Below are positions 19,418 through 26,960 of a stretch of 34,584 bases of DNA, in pieces. The DNA is from Saprospiraceae bacterium. GTDB taxonomy: Bacteria > Bacteroidota > Bacteroidia > Chitinophagales > Saprospiraceae. The notes below the pieces were generated by a model. The model had not been told where the DNA came from, did no database searches, and worked only from the letters and a program-made list of their open reading frames with translations. The first letter of the stretch is position 1. Every line of letters starts with the position of its first letter. The stretch spans positions 1 through 34,584 of the forward strand of contig JAHDHL010000050.1 of assembly GCA_020631355.1 (NCBI GenBank), given 5' to 3'. The position numbers and the translations under genes are program-made.

Positions 19418-20014
19418 ATGCGGATACTTATTCATTCAAGACCTGTTGAGAATACTATGGATAACCCATTAGCGGAACAGTACAGGAGGATGTTCAACGT
19501 GGAATTACCTCCGAATGATACGATGGATGATTACCTTGATGCCATCCTATCTAAGATTCGTCCTATGAGTGAGGACCTAAGGGAGGAGGAATTCTGGTTG
19601 AACAAGCGGTGGAAGGAAATCAGGGATGACCTGACTTTCCATGAGGCAGTCCTGCATATATTCAGGGAGGACGGCCAGTATCTCATTTCCGTGGATGGAA
19701 ATATCAGCATCGGGGAATGGGGCAATCTTGAACATCCCAATACCTTGGTGCTAAGACACGGCAAGCGCCATGAATTATACGATATGGCATTCTTGAATGA
19801 TAATTTCCTTATCCTAAAAAAACATGGAGACCAAAGAAGAAAAGGGCATACAAAATACTTCGTTATGGGGAATGAATCTACGATTCGTAACCTGGAATGG
19901 AGGGATTGTATGGAGCTCATGTTCAACATCTACAGAAACAACTCCAGATGGACCAGCTACCTCACTTTTGCACTCATTCTCATTGCATTAATTGTTATAC
20001 TTTCCATAGTGTAA
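19418..20014 (+). CDS. Hypothetical tail-anchored membrane protein
   Basis: I do not recognise this 198-residue protein. It is hydrophilic and charged for about 175 residues, then ends in one strong membrane segment (SYLTFALILIALIVILSIV) at the very C-terminus, so it should be tail-anchored with its bulk in the cytoplasm. There is no signal peptide. The middle (about residues 75-155, including GQYLISVDGNISIGEWGNLE) looks like a compact beta-rich domain. An alternative start is the ATG at 19457 (MDNPLAEQYRRMF), which removes 13 residues. It stands alone between the sucD terminator and an AT-rich gap. Confidence 0.75.
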   Translation: MRILIHSRPVENTMDNPLAEQYRRMFNVELPPNDTMDDYLDAILSKIRPMSEDLREEEFWLNKRWKEIRDDLTFHEAVLHIFREDGQYLISVDGNISIGEWGNLEHPNTLVLRHGKRHELYDMAFLNDNFLILKKHGDQRRKGHTKYFVMGNESTIRNLEWRDCMELMFNIYRNNSRWTSYLTFALILIALIVILSIV

Positions 20015-20467
20015 CGAAATCTACACAGAACAAGAAAAGGAGGGACTCTCAATGAGTCATATTACGAATATATTCCATATTTAACTCATTGTTAACATAT
20101 TACGGGTGTTCTTTAAGTATGTTTTTTCTGCCTTATCATATATGAATTTAACTCAAATATAAAATTTGGCATCTTTTTTTCTATTTGTTACAATAGACTT
20201 ACTTGTCACAATCCTTTACATTTTTTGTTGTCTAAAATCACGAATAATCAGCATTATTGTTGACGTTTAACAATGGCTTTCTTATATTTGTGATGTCCGA
20301 GGGGTATTTATCCCATCTTATCGTCTTTTGAAACAAATTAAGTCAGGATTGAAACCATTCTTTAAGGATATGAGCCTTATTGAATGTTTCTTTTTAAATA
20401 ATTCCGATTGGCAATTTTTATGAGTGGAGTTATCTTTTTTAAAACTAATACTAAACATACCAACCTG
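20015..20467 (+). other. AT-rich intergenic region
   Basis: No gene is seen in about 450 bases between the tail-anchored protein and the small DsbD-domain gene. It holds a 5-bp GACTC/GAGTC hairpin (20044-20058), several T-rich runs and a good promoter at 20260-20290. Transcripts from that promoter would carry a leader of about 170 bases to the start at 20468. I see no known riboswitch in it. Confidence 0.6.
20260..20290 (+). promoter_or_regulatory. Bacteroidota-type promoter
   Basis: TTG (20260-20262), a 20-base spacer and TATATTTG (20283-20290) match the -33/-7 consensus TTG-N17-23-TAnnTTTG well. It drives the downstream secreted DsbD-domain gene. This is the best promoter match in the window. 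Confidence 0.75.
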
Positions 20468-20917
20468 ATGAGAGTATCATTATTCTTGAGTTTCTTCCTC
20501 CTTACCTGTGGATTCTTGACTGCTCAGAATAGTCCTGTTAAATGGTCCTTTGAAGCTGAGAAAGTCGGGGATCAAGAATATGAGATCATTGCAACTGCAG
20601 ATATACAGGCTGGCTGGTCTGTATACTCCCAAGATATGGAAAGTGCAGATGGTCCCATTCCTACACAAATCATGATTGACAAGGATAATAACCTTAAGGT
20701 CGTGGGTGATGTAAAGGAAATCGGCAGAAAGAAAAAGGAATACGATGAGTTATTTGAAATGGAATTGGTCAAGTTATCAGGCCGAACCACTTTCAGACAA
20801 CGTGTCAAAATCGCCGGGGACCTGGATGAAGTGAGTGGACAAATCACTTTCATGACTTGCTGTGCAAGTAGCTGTATGCCTCCGAAGGATATAGCTTTCG
20901 CAGTTCCATTGGACTAG
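20468..20917 (+). CDS. Secreted single-domain DsbD N-terminal-like protein
   Basis: This 149-residue protein has a signal peptide (MRVSLFLSFFLLTCGFLTAQ) and then one domain like the N-terminal part of DsbD (PVKWSFEAEKVGDQEYEI, then GWSVYSQDMESADGPIPTQI). That domain passes electrons to periplasmic thiol proteins. The redox pair is Cys131 and Cys136, with an extra Cys132 (FMTCCASSCMPP). I chose ATG 20468 because it starts the signal peptide; ATG 20420 and TTG 20408 would put hydrophilic residues ahead of it. The large DsbD downstream carries two more copies of the domain. A free electron-shuttle role is inferred. Confidence 0.8.
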   Translation: MRVSLFLSFFLLTCGFLTAQNSPVKWSFEAEKVGDQEYEIIATADIQAGWSVYSQDMESADGPIPTQIMIDKDNNLKVVGDVKEIGRKKKEYDELFEMELVKLSGRTTFRQRVKIAGDLDEVSGQITFMTCCASSCMPPKDIAFAVPLD

Positions 20918-21009
20918 GTAGTTAAGGAACTCTTAAATCCCAAAAGGGGTAAAACGAATCTTGGATGCTGGGTATCTTATTTGTACAGTACCTCGTTATC
21001 CATCCAAAG

Positions 21010-21049
21010 AATTGGCAATAAGTACTGTGGTACTTATTGCCAATTTTCT
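21010..21049 (+). terminator. Perfect 16-bp terminator hairpin
   Basis: Bases 21010-21025 pair without a mismatch with 21030-21045 around the loop TGTG; the stem is flanked by AA pairs and followed by TTTTC. It lies about 90 bases after the secreted DsbD-domain gene and should end that transcript. The trailing T-run is short. Confidence 0.75.
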
Positions 21050-21264
21050 ATGGGTAACAGACCCAATGAGGGGCTGCGAATCATTTGTTTTTAAAGAAAA
21101 AATGAACAGGATGCAATAGTTGGAGGCCTTGTGTAGTTATGGTTACGATAATACACTCTCCTGACACACCATTGCTGGATCATATACCGATTCTGCACAG
21201 CTCTGGTGGAATTCATCCTTTCAGTTGATTCCAAACCCTACTTAATCGTCTGAAATACGACTTT

Positions 21265-21306
21265 TTCTCAATATGAATTAGTACTTTGGTGCATATCAAT
21301 TGAGAA
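21265..21306 (+). promoter_or_regulatory. Inverted repeat ahead of the DsbD gene
   Basis: TTCTCAA (21265-21271) and TTGAGAA (21300-21306) form arms of an inverted repeat, with ATATG (21271-21275) and CATAT (21291-21295) able to extend it over a bulge. Between the arms lies TACTTTG, a -7-like word one base short of the consensus. It could be an operator or a leader hairpin for the gene at 21389. Confidence 0.35.
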
Positions 21307-21388
21307 TAATGAGACCTTTAGGGATCAGGCCTGCTGTGAAGAAAACCGCGATTTAGGATTTTAGCGAATTGTAAACCATTTTATTGAC

Positions 21389-24160
21389 ATGACAAGGAAA
21401 GTCCTTAGTGTATTATTTGTTTTGGCTTGGGTGTGGAATATATCCAATGCACAAATTTTGAAACCAGTTAAATGGTCTTTTGATGCCCAACATATAGAGG
21501 GTAATCAATATGACCTCATCTATAAAGCAAAGATAGATGATGGTTGGACCATCTATTCCCAATACCTAGAGGGAGACGATGGTCCGGTGAGAACCTCCAT
21601 CTTCGTAGAGGAACCCGCCAACCTGAAAACCATAGGTAAAATCAAGGAGAGCAGCCCCAAGAAGAAAGAGGGGTTTGATGCCTTGTTCGAAATGAACGTT
21701 ATCAAGTTTGCCAAATCGGCTACGTTCACCCAAAGGGTAGAAGTAGATGATTATAAGACACCAATTATCGGATACTTGGAATTCATGGCTTGTGATGCGG
21801 AAAAATGCCTTCCTCCCAGCGAAGTGGATTTTACTTTCGAATTACCCGAACCTAAGAAGGCTGCAGAGCCGGTTAAGCCGGCACCTCCTACGACTAAGCC
21901 AGCACCAACACCTACTCCGGCTCCCAAGCCAGAGCCTACAAAACCAGAACCTGTGAAGGCAGACCCTCCAAAATCTGCTTCCAGTACAACGACATCCTCT
22001 ACGACCACATCTGCTCCTGAACCTAAAAAGGAGACCTTGGTAGAGGACAAGAAAGAAGAAACAGCAACTGAGGAAAAAGAAGACGAAACAGCCGAGGCCG
22101 AGGCTTCCACTGATGTCGTGGAAGAAGGTGCTGCTAGTAGTAATTCAGGAAGTGGAATATTGGAACCCGTTAAGTGGTTCGTGTCCCACAAAAAAACAGG
22201 AGAAGGGGAATATGAAATAACGTATCATGCCAGGATAGAGGATGGATGGAATACTTATTCCCAATACCTCGAAAGTGATGATGGCCCCGTAAGGACATCA
22301 TTCGTATATGATGATGAGGCCAATAAGGATAACTTCGAACTCGTAGGGAAGAATGAGGAAGTAAGTGACTATAAGACAGAGGGCATGGATCCTCTTTTCG
22401 AAATGAATGTCATCAAGTATAAGAAAGAGGTGAACTTCATCCAGAAGTTAAAGGCCAAGGATGCTTCGATTCCATTGGCTGGGTACTTGGAATTCATGGC
22501 TTGTGATGCTGAGAAGTGCTTGCCGCCTGCAGAGGTTGACTTTAAGTTGGACTTATCCAATGATGCAGAGAATATTGCATTGGGAGAAGAAGCGAATGCA
22601 GGTGGAAGTGGAGCAGTTGAGGGTGACTTTGTCGTTGGTGGAGCAGGTACTCCTATTGAGGAGAAATTTGATATGTCAAGGTTTACTTCTGATTGTTCGG
22701 GAGTAGTGGAGAAAGAAGAAGCCCGTACCCACTGGCAAACTTTCATCAAAGGAATCATCGGTGGATTAATCGCCTTGTTGACTCCTTGTGTATTCCCAAT
22801 GATTCCATTGACGGTGAGTTACTTCCTTAAAGGAGGTAAGGACAAGAAAAAAGGATTCAGGGATGCATTCATCTATGGTTTGTCCATCGTAGTGCTGTAT
22901 ACAGGTTTAGGAACATTGGTTACGGCCGCATTCGGAGCAGGAGCCCTCAATGCTATGGCATCCAATGCGTGGTTCAACTTGTTCCTGGCGGTATTGTTGG
23001 TTGTTTTTGCCTTGTCATTCTTTGGCTACTTCGAAATTCAATTACCATCCAAATGGGCGGATAAGACCGATGCCGTTGCAGATAAGGGTGGTCTGATAGG
23101 TATTTTGGGAATGGCAGCTACATTAGCTATTGTTTCATTCTCCTGTACGGGGCCATTGATTGGGGTATTATTGGTGGATGCCGTATCACAGACAGGAAGT
23201 TCGACTGGGATTCCGGTAGGACCAATAGTGGGAATGTTAGGTTTCTCTTTGGCCTTGGCATTGCCATTCGGTTTGTTCGCTGCATTTCCTAGTTGGTTGT
23301 CCTCCTTACCTAAGTCAGGTGGGTGGATGGATGATGTCAAGGTATCCGTAGGTTTCCTTGAGATAGCATTATCCCTGAAGTTCTTGGCTGTTTTTTCCAT
23401 CATCATGGAGAAAACACTCGGATTCAAGGTGCTGCCATATGAGGCATTCGTAGCCATTTGGGTATTGGTATCCATTCTTTGGGCCTTGTATTTCTTCCAA
23501 TTATTCAAATTCAAGAAAGATCCATACGATACGGGAGAGAAGAAGAAAGTACCGATGGTTAAGATTATATTGGGTGTATTGATGTTGGGGATAGCAGGTT
23601 GGAACATGATGGGCTTCAAGACATCCGAATTAGGAACATTCAAGCCTACCTCACTCATGAGTGGGTTGGCGCCTCCGTCATGCCACTCTTATATCAAGCC
23701 TTGTGATTGTCCGCAGAACCTGAATTGTTATAAGGATTACTATGAGGCGAAGAAAGTGGCTAAGGCTGAGAATAAGCCCTTGATGATTGACTTCACTGGT
23801 CATAGTTGTGAGAACTGTCGTAAGAATGAAGAAGATGTATGGCCAGAAGAAGGCATTATAGAGAAGTTGAGGGATGATTACATCGTTGTGTCCCTATATG
23901 TGGATGAGACAGAATTACTCCCTGCCAAATATGTATCCGAAAAGTTTGGTAGAGCTAGGAAAATCGGACACAAGTGGACGGATTTCCAAATTACACACAT
24001 GGGTAGTAATACACAACCACTGTATGTATTGGTTCACATCAATGATGACGATTCTGCTACGATACTGAACAAGCCGATGGGTAACCTCATCAGGGATTCG
24101 AAGAAATTCGAGGACTTCCTTCAGTGTGGATTGGATGTCCATGCAGAATTGAGTAAATAA
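21389..24160 (+). CDS. dsbD: DsbD-like thiol:disulfide interchange protein with two N-domains
   Basis: This 923-residue protein moves reducing power from cytoplasmic thioredoxin to the periplasm. In order: signal peptide (1-21, ending SNA); DsbD N-domain copy 1 (about 25-152, Cys135/Cys140); a Pro/Thr/Glu-rich linker (about 153-250); N-domain copy 2 (about 257-390, Cys372/Cys377); a membrane domain of about eight segments (about 450-745) with the expected cysteines Cys467 in TPCVFPM and Cys586 in SCTGPL; and a thioredoxin-like C-domain with CENC (Cys807/Cys810). Normal DsbD has only one N-domain and about 570-700 residues. Both copies contain GYLEFMACDAEKCLPP, so the duplication looks recent or under strong constraint. 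A terminator follows. Confidence 0.92.
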   Translation: MTRKVLSVLFVLAWVWNISNAQILKPVKWSFDAQHIEGNQYDLIYKAKIDDGWTIYSQYLEGDDGPVRTSIFVEEPANLKTIGKIKESSPKKKEGFDALFEMNVIKFAKSATFTQRVEVDDYKTPIIGYLEFMACDAEKCLPPSEVDFTFELPEPKKAAEPVKPAPPTTKPAPTPTPAPKPEPTKPEPVKADPPKSASSTTTSSTTTSAPEPKKETLVEDKKEETATEEKEDETAEAEASTDVVEEGAASSNSGSGILEPVKWFVSHKKTGEGEYEITYHARIEDGWNTYSQYLESDDGPVRTSFVYDDEANKDNFELVGKNEEVSDYKTEGMDPLFEMNVIKYKKEVNFIQKLKAKDASIPLAGYLEFMACDAEKCLPPAEVDFKLDLSNDAENIALGEEANAGGSGAVEGDFVVGGAGTPIEEKFDMSRFTSDCSGVVEKEEARTHWQTFIKGIIGGLIALLTPCVFPMIPLTVSYFLKGGKDKKKGFRDAFIYGLSIVVLYTGLGTLVTAAFGAGALNAMASNAWFNLFLAVLLVVFALSFFGYFEIQLPSKWADKTDAVADKGGLIGILGMAATLAIVSFSCTGPLIGVLLVDAVSQTGSSTGIPVGPIVGMLGFSLALALPFGLFAAFPSWLSSLPKSGGWMDDVKVSVGFLEIALSLKFLAVFSIIMEKTLGFKVLPYEAFVAIWVLVSILWALYFFQLFKFKKDPYDTGEKKKVPMVKIILGVLMLGIAGWNMMGFKTSELGTFKPTSLMSGLAPPSCHSYIKPCDCPQNLNCYKDYYEAKKVAKAENKPLMIDFTGHSCENCRKNEEDVWPEEGIIEKLRDDYIVVSLYVDETELLPAKYVSEKFGRARKIGHKWTDFQITHMGSNTQPLYVLVHINDDDSATILNKPMGNLIRDSKKFEDFLQCGLDVHAELSK
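21455..22545 (+). repeat. Intragenic tandem repeat of the DsbD N-domain
   Basis: Roughly 21455-21845 and 22159-22545 encode the same domain twice. The closest match is 26 identical bases at 21773-21798 and 22484-22509; elsewhere codons differ at silent sites. The copies are split by a low-complexity linker of about 100 codons. Confidence 0.85.
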
Positions 24161-24196
24161 TATAAGCGATTATCCTTTTTCCAAAGGGAATCAATG

Positions 24197-24234
24197 AACA
24201 CCTCATTCCGGTAATATGGAATGGGGTGTTTTTT
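24197..24234 (+). terminator. Intrinsic terminator after dsbD
   Basis: AACACCTCATTCC (24197-24209) pairs with GGAATGGGGTGTT (24218-24230), 13 bp with one G-U pair, followed by a T-run to 24234. Confidence 0.92.
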
Positions 24235-24538
24235 ATGGTTCAATATTTCAACTGGAACATTGGATACATGAACATTCACCGTAAGGAATCCCAATCATCT
24301 TAGGTCATACATCCCTACATTAGGAAGTGTCTTAGGTAAGTTTTTTGCAGGTATGGGGCTCATTGGATTATACTACCAGACAGATTGTCCGGATAACACC
24401 CTGCCTTGTCATCGATTAGCTAGGGCTTTTGGTAGAATATTCCTTGGGTTTTAAAGCAAGATTCCATTTATAATCCTATATTTGAATCCTGACATCAAAC
24501 ACCAAAATTCAATCATAATACCTCTTTTTATTCCCTAG
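24235..24538 (+). other. Intergenic region before the DUF4350 operon
   Basis: About 300 bases without a gene. Apart from a -7 box at 24477-24484 I see no repeat, RNA or regulatory site I can support. Confidence 0.5.
24477..24484 (+). promoter_or_regulatory. -7 box for the DUF4350-MoxR-DUF58 operon
   Basis: TATATTTG fits TAnnTTTG exactly and lies 54 bases before the first start codon. The nearest upstream TTG (24444-24446) is 30 bases away, too far for the usual spacing, so only the -7 part is supported. Confidence 0.5.
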
Positions 24539-25864
24539 ATGAAACGTTCCGTAGCCATAACACTCCTTGCCACCGCAATACTATTATTGGTATTGTTTGT
24601 CTTGCTTGGTGGTGGTGGCCGTTCCAAGAATTTCAGTTGGAAAGAAAGCTACAAGATCAACAGTGACCAACCCTATGGTACTTCCATTATCAATGATATG
24701 CTTGGTTCCTACTTCCCGGGTAAGGGATTGAAAAAAATCACTACGGATTTACCTACGGATTTGCCGGAGAATCCCTCGGATATATCCAATTATGTATTCA
24801 TCGGAGAAGCCCTTTATTTGGATTCTGCTGATGTACAACAATTGCTCAAGTTCGTTGCGAATGGGAATAATGCATTCATTTCAAGTAAGTCCCTACCGTA
24901 TGACTTGATGTTCTACGTCTATTTTGAGGAATGTGGTTATGATGCTCCTTGGAATGATTATCTCTCCAAGGAGGATACGATGGCAGTGATGAATTTCTTC
25001 CATCATGATTTGGAACAAAGAGTCGGATTCGATTACCAATATGTCCGAAAACATAAGACCAGGGAATACAGATGGAATTATATTGATTCCGTTTATTTAT
25101 GTGGAATGGATAATGGGTTTACTGAGTTGGGGTATTTCGAATCTTCCGATAATGAGCAATATGTGAATTTTGCCAAGGTATATTATCTGCACATGGATGA
25201 TTACAGCTTGCCGGGAGGAACATTCTACTTCCATTCCAATCCATTGGCATTCACGAATATCCAGATGTTGGATGAGGTAGGAAAGAATTATGCCGAGAGT
25301 ATCTTCTCCCACTTGGATGCCGGAGATATCTATTGGGATAATTATAGCCAGGTAAGGGAAAGCTTCAGTAGGTCTGTCAATAGGCAGCGACGCCGTGACC
25401 CTACCATGTCCTTGTCCAGTGAGACACCGCTCAAGTATGTACTCGAAAATCGTCATCTTTCCTGGGCTTGGTTCACCTTATTGGGAATGGGAGCACTTTA
25501 CCTGATGTTCCGTGCCAAGCGTCGACAACGTATCATTCCGATTGAGGAGGGTAATACCAATACGTCCCTGGAATTCATTTCCACAATTGGAGCCTTGTAC
25601 TTCAATAAGAAGAACCACAAGAAGCTCTGCATACAAAAGATGAGGATGTTCCTGTCATTTGTCAGGAACCGATATAATGTGCCTACGAAGAAACTCGACA
25701 AGGCTTTCGCCCAGCAACTGTCCCAGAAGTCAGGTGTGTCCGAGGATAGAATCAACGAGGTCATCAACTATTACGCAAACATTAGCAAATCTTCCCATGT
25801 CTCGGATGAGAAACTCAAAGGATTCCACCAGGAGATAGAAGAAGTCTATAAATTATGTAAATAA
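24539..25864 (+). CDS. DUF4350 domain-containing membrane protein
   Basis: This 441-residue protein has an N-terminal membrane anchor (about residues 7-24), an extracytoplasmic domain (about 30-300) that fits DUF4350 (SDQPYGTSIINDML, then YVFIGEALYLDSADVQQLL), a second membrane segment (about 309-325, WFTLLGMGALYLMF) and a basic cytoplasmic tail of about 115 residues. The family sits beside MoxR and DUF58 genes and is thought to work with them at the envelope, but its biochemical role is not known. It begins the operon; MoxR follows 2 bases after its stop. Confidence 0.85.
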   Translation: MKRSVAITLLATAILLLVLFVLLGGGGRSKNFSWKESYKINSDQPYGTSIINDMLGSYFPGKGLKKITTDLPTDLPENPSDISNYVFIGEALYLDSADVQQLLKFVANGNNAFISSKSLPYDLMFYVYFEECGYDAPWNDYLSKEDTMAVMNFFHHDLEQRVGFDYQYVRKHKTREYRWNYIDSVYLCGMDNGFTELGYFESSDNEQYVNFAKVYYLHMDDYSLPGGTFYFHSNPLAFTNIQMLDEVGKNYAESIFSHLDAGDIYWDNYSQVRESFSRSVNRQRRRDPTMSLSSETPLKYVLENRHLSWAWFTLLGMGALYLMFRAKRRQRIIPIEEGNTNTSLEFISTIGALYFNKKNHKKLCIQKMRMFLSFVRNRYNVPTKKLDKAFAQQLSQKSGVSEDRINEVINYYANISKSSHVSDEKLKGFHQEIEEVYKLCK

Positions 25865-25866
25865 TC

Positions 25867-26895
25867 ATGGATAATAATTTCAATAATCCAGAGGAAAACA
25901 TGGAGCAGGAAACTCCAAGAATGGGTTGGGCACAGGAAAAAGTGGCCGACATCGAAAAAATCAGTGATGCGGTAGACCGCATCAAGGATGAGATACAGAA
26001 AGTCATCATCGGACAGGATGAGGTGATTGAGCTGATGTTGGCGGGTTTGTTTACGGGTGGACATGTCCTTTTGGAGGGGGTGCCCGGTATTGCCAAGACC
26101 CTTACTGCCAAATTGTTGGCCAAGACCGTGAATGTGGATTTTTCCAGAATTCAATTCACACCCGATTTGATGCCATCCGATGTGGTAGGTACTACGGTAT
26201 ATAATATGAACTCATCAGAGTTTACATTCAGTGCAGGACCTGTATTCTCGAATATCGTTCTCATTGATGAGATTAACCGTGCGCCGGCCAAGACCCAATC
26301 CGCAATGTTTGAGGTCATGGAAGAAAAGCAAGTGACCGTTGATGGAACAACGCATAAGATGAAGCCGCCGTTCTTCGTTCTGGCTACACAGAATCCTATT
26401 GAGCAGGAGGGAACCTACAAATTGCCCGAAGCCCAGTTGGACCGTTTCTTATTCAAGATTAATCTGCAATATCCATCCTTGGAAAACGAACAATTGATTC
26501 TAAGGCGCTTCAGGGAGGATTTCCATAATACCCAACAGGATAATATCAAGGCGGTATTTTCAGCCGAGGAAATAGAGGCATGCAGCAAAATCATCGAAAA
26601 GGTTCATATCAATGATGAATTGTTGGATTACATCGGAAGAATCGTTCATGATACAAGAAATAATGGTGATTTGTTCCTAGGAGCATCGCCAAGGGCATCA
26701 TTGGCCATCATGAAAACATCCAAGGCGATGGCAGCCATGAGTGGTAGGGATTTCGTTACACCTGATGACATCAAGTATGTGGCTTATCCTGTATTGAACC
26801 ATAGGATTATCCTGACTCCCGAAAGAGAGATGGAGGGGACCGAAACCAGTGATGTGATAGATGAGATATTGAAAAGAATCGAGGTGCCGAGATAA
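25867..26895 (+). CDS. MoxR-family AAA+ ATPase
   Basis: A 342-residue cytosolic ATPase. Walker A is GVPGIAKT (about residues 71-78), Walker B is VLIDEINRAP (about 128-137), and the stretch ATQNPIEQEGTYKLPEAQLD is typical of MoxR. The C-terminal lid domain has SPRASLAIMKTSKAMAAMSG. MoxR proteins act as chaperone-like ATPases with DUF58 or VWA partners, matching the downstream gene. The first about 30 residues are an acidic, poorly conserved extension. Confidence 0.95.
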   Translation: MDNNFNNPEENMEQETPRMGWAQEKVADIEKISDAVDRIKDEIQKVIIGQDEVIELMLAGLFTGGHVLLEGVPGIAKTLTAKLLAKTVNVDFSRIQFTPDLMPSDVVGTTVYNMNSSEFTFSAGPVFSNIVLIDEINRAPAKTQSAMFEVMEEKQVTVDGTTHKMKPPFFVLATQNPIEQEGTYKLPEAQLDRFLFKINLQYPSLENEQLILRRFREDFHNTQQDNIKAVFSAEEIEACSKIIEKVHINDELLDYIGRIVHDTRNNGDLFLGASPRASLAIMKTSKAMAAMSGRDFVTPDDIKYVAYPVLNHRIILTPEREMEGTETSDVIDEILKRIEVPR

Positions 26896-26960
26896 TTTCG
26901 GATAAGCTGCCTTGTTCATACTCCTTTTTACAACTAATTCATTAAAGCTGACAACCAATT

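Larger units (their letters stand above)
20918..21388 (+). other. Intergenic region between the two DsbD-domain genes
   Basis: No convincing gene in about 470 bases. It holds a terminator hairpin (21010-21049) and an inverted repeat (21265-21306) shortly before the next gene. The remaining roughly 215 bases between them show nothing I can name. Confidence 0.6.

Noticed and set aside
20408-20467. Earlier starts (TTG 20408, ATG 20420) for the secreted DsbD-domain protein
   Set aside because: They put a hydrophilic stretch before the signal peptide; ATG 20468 gives a normal one.
21750-22200. Long - strand open frame opposite the dsbD linker
   Set aside because: It is the shadow of the Pro/Thr/Glu-rich linker; low-complexity Ser/Val/Gly text with no start context.
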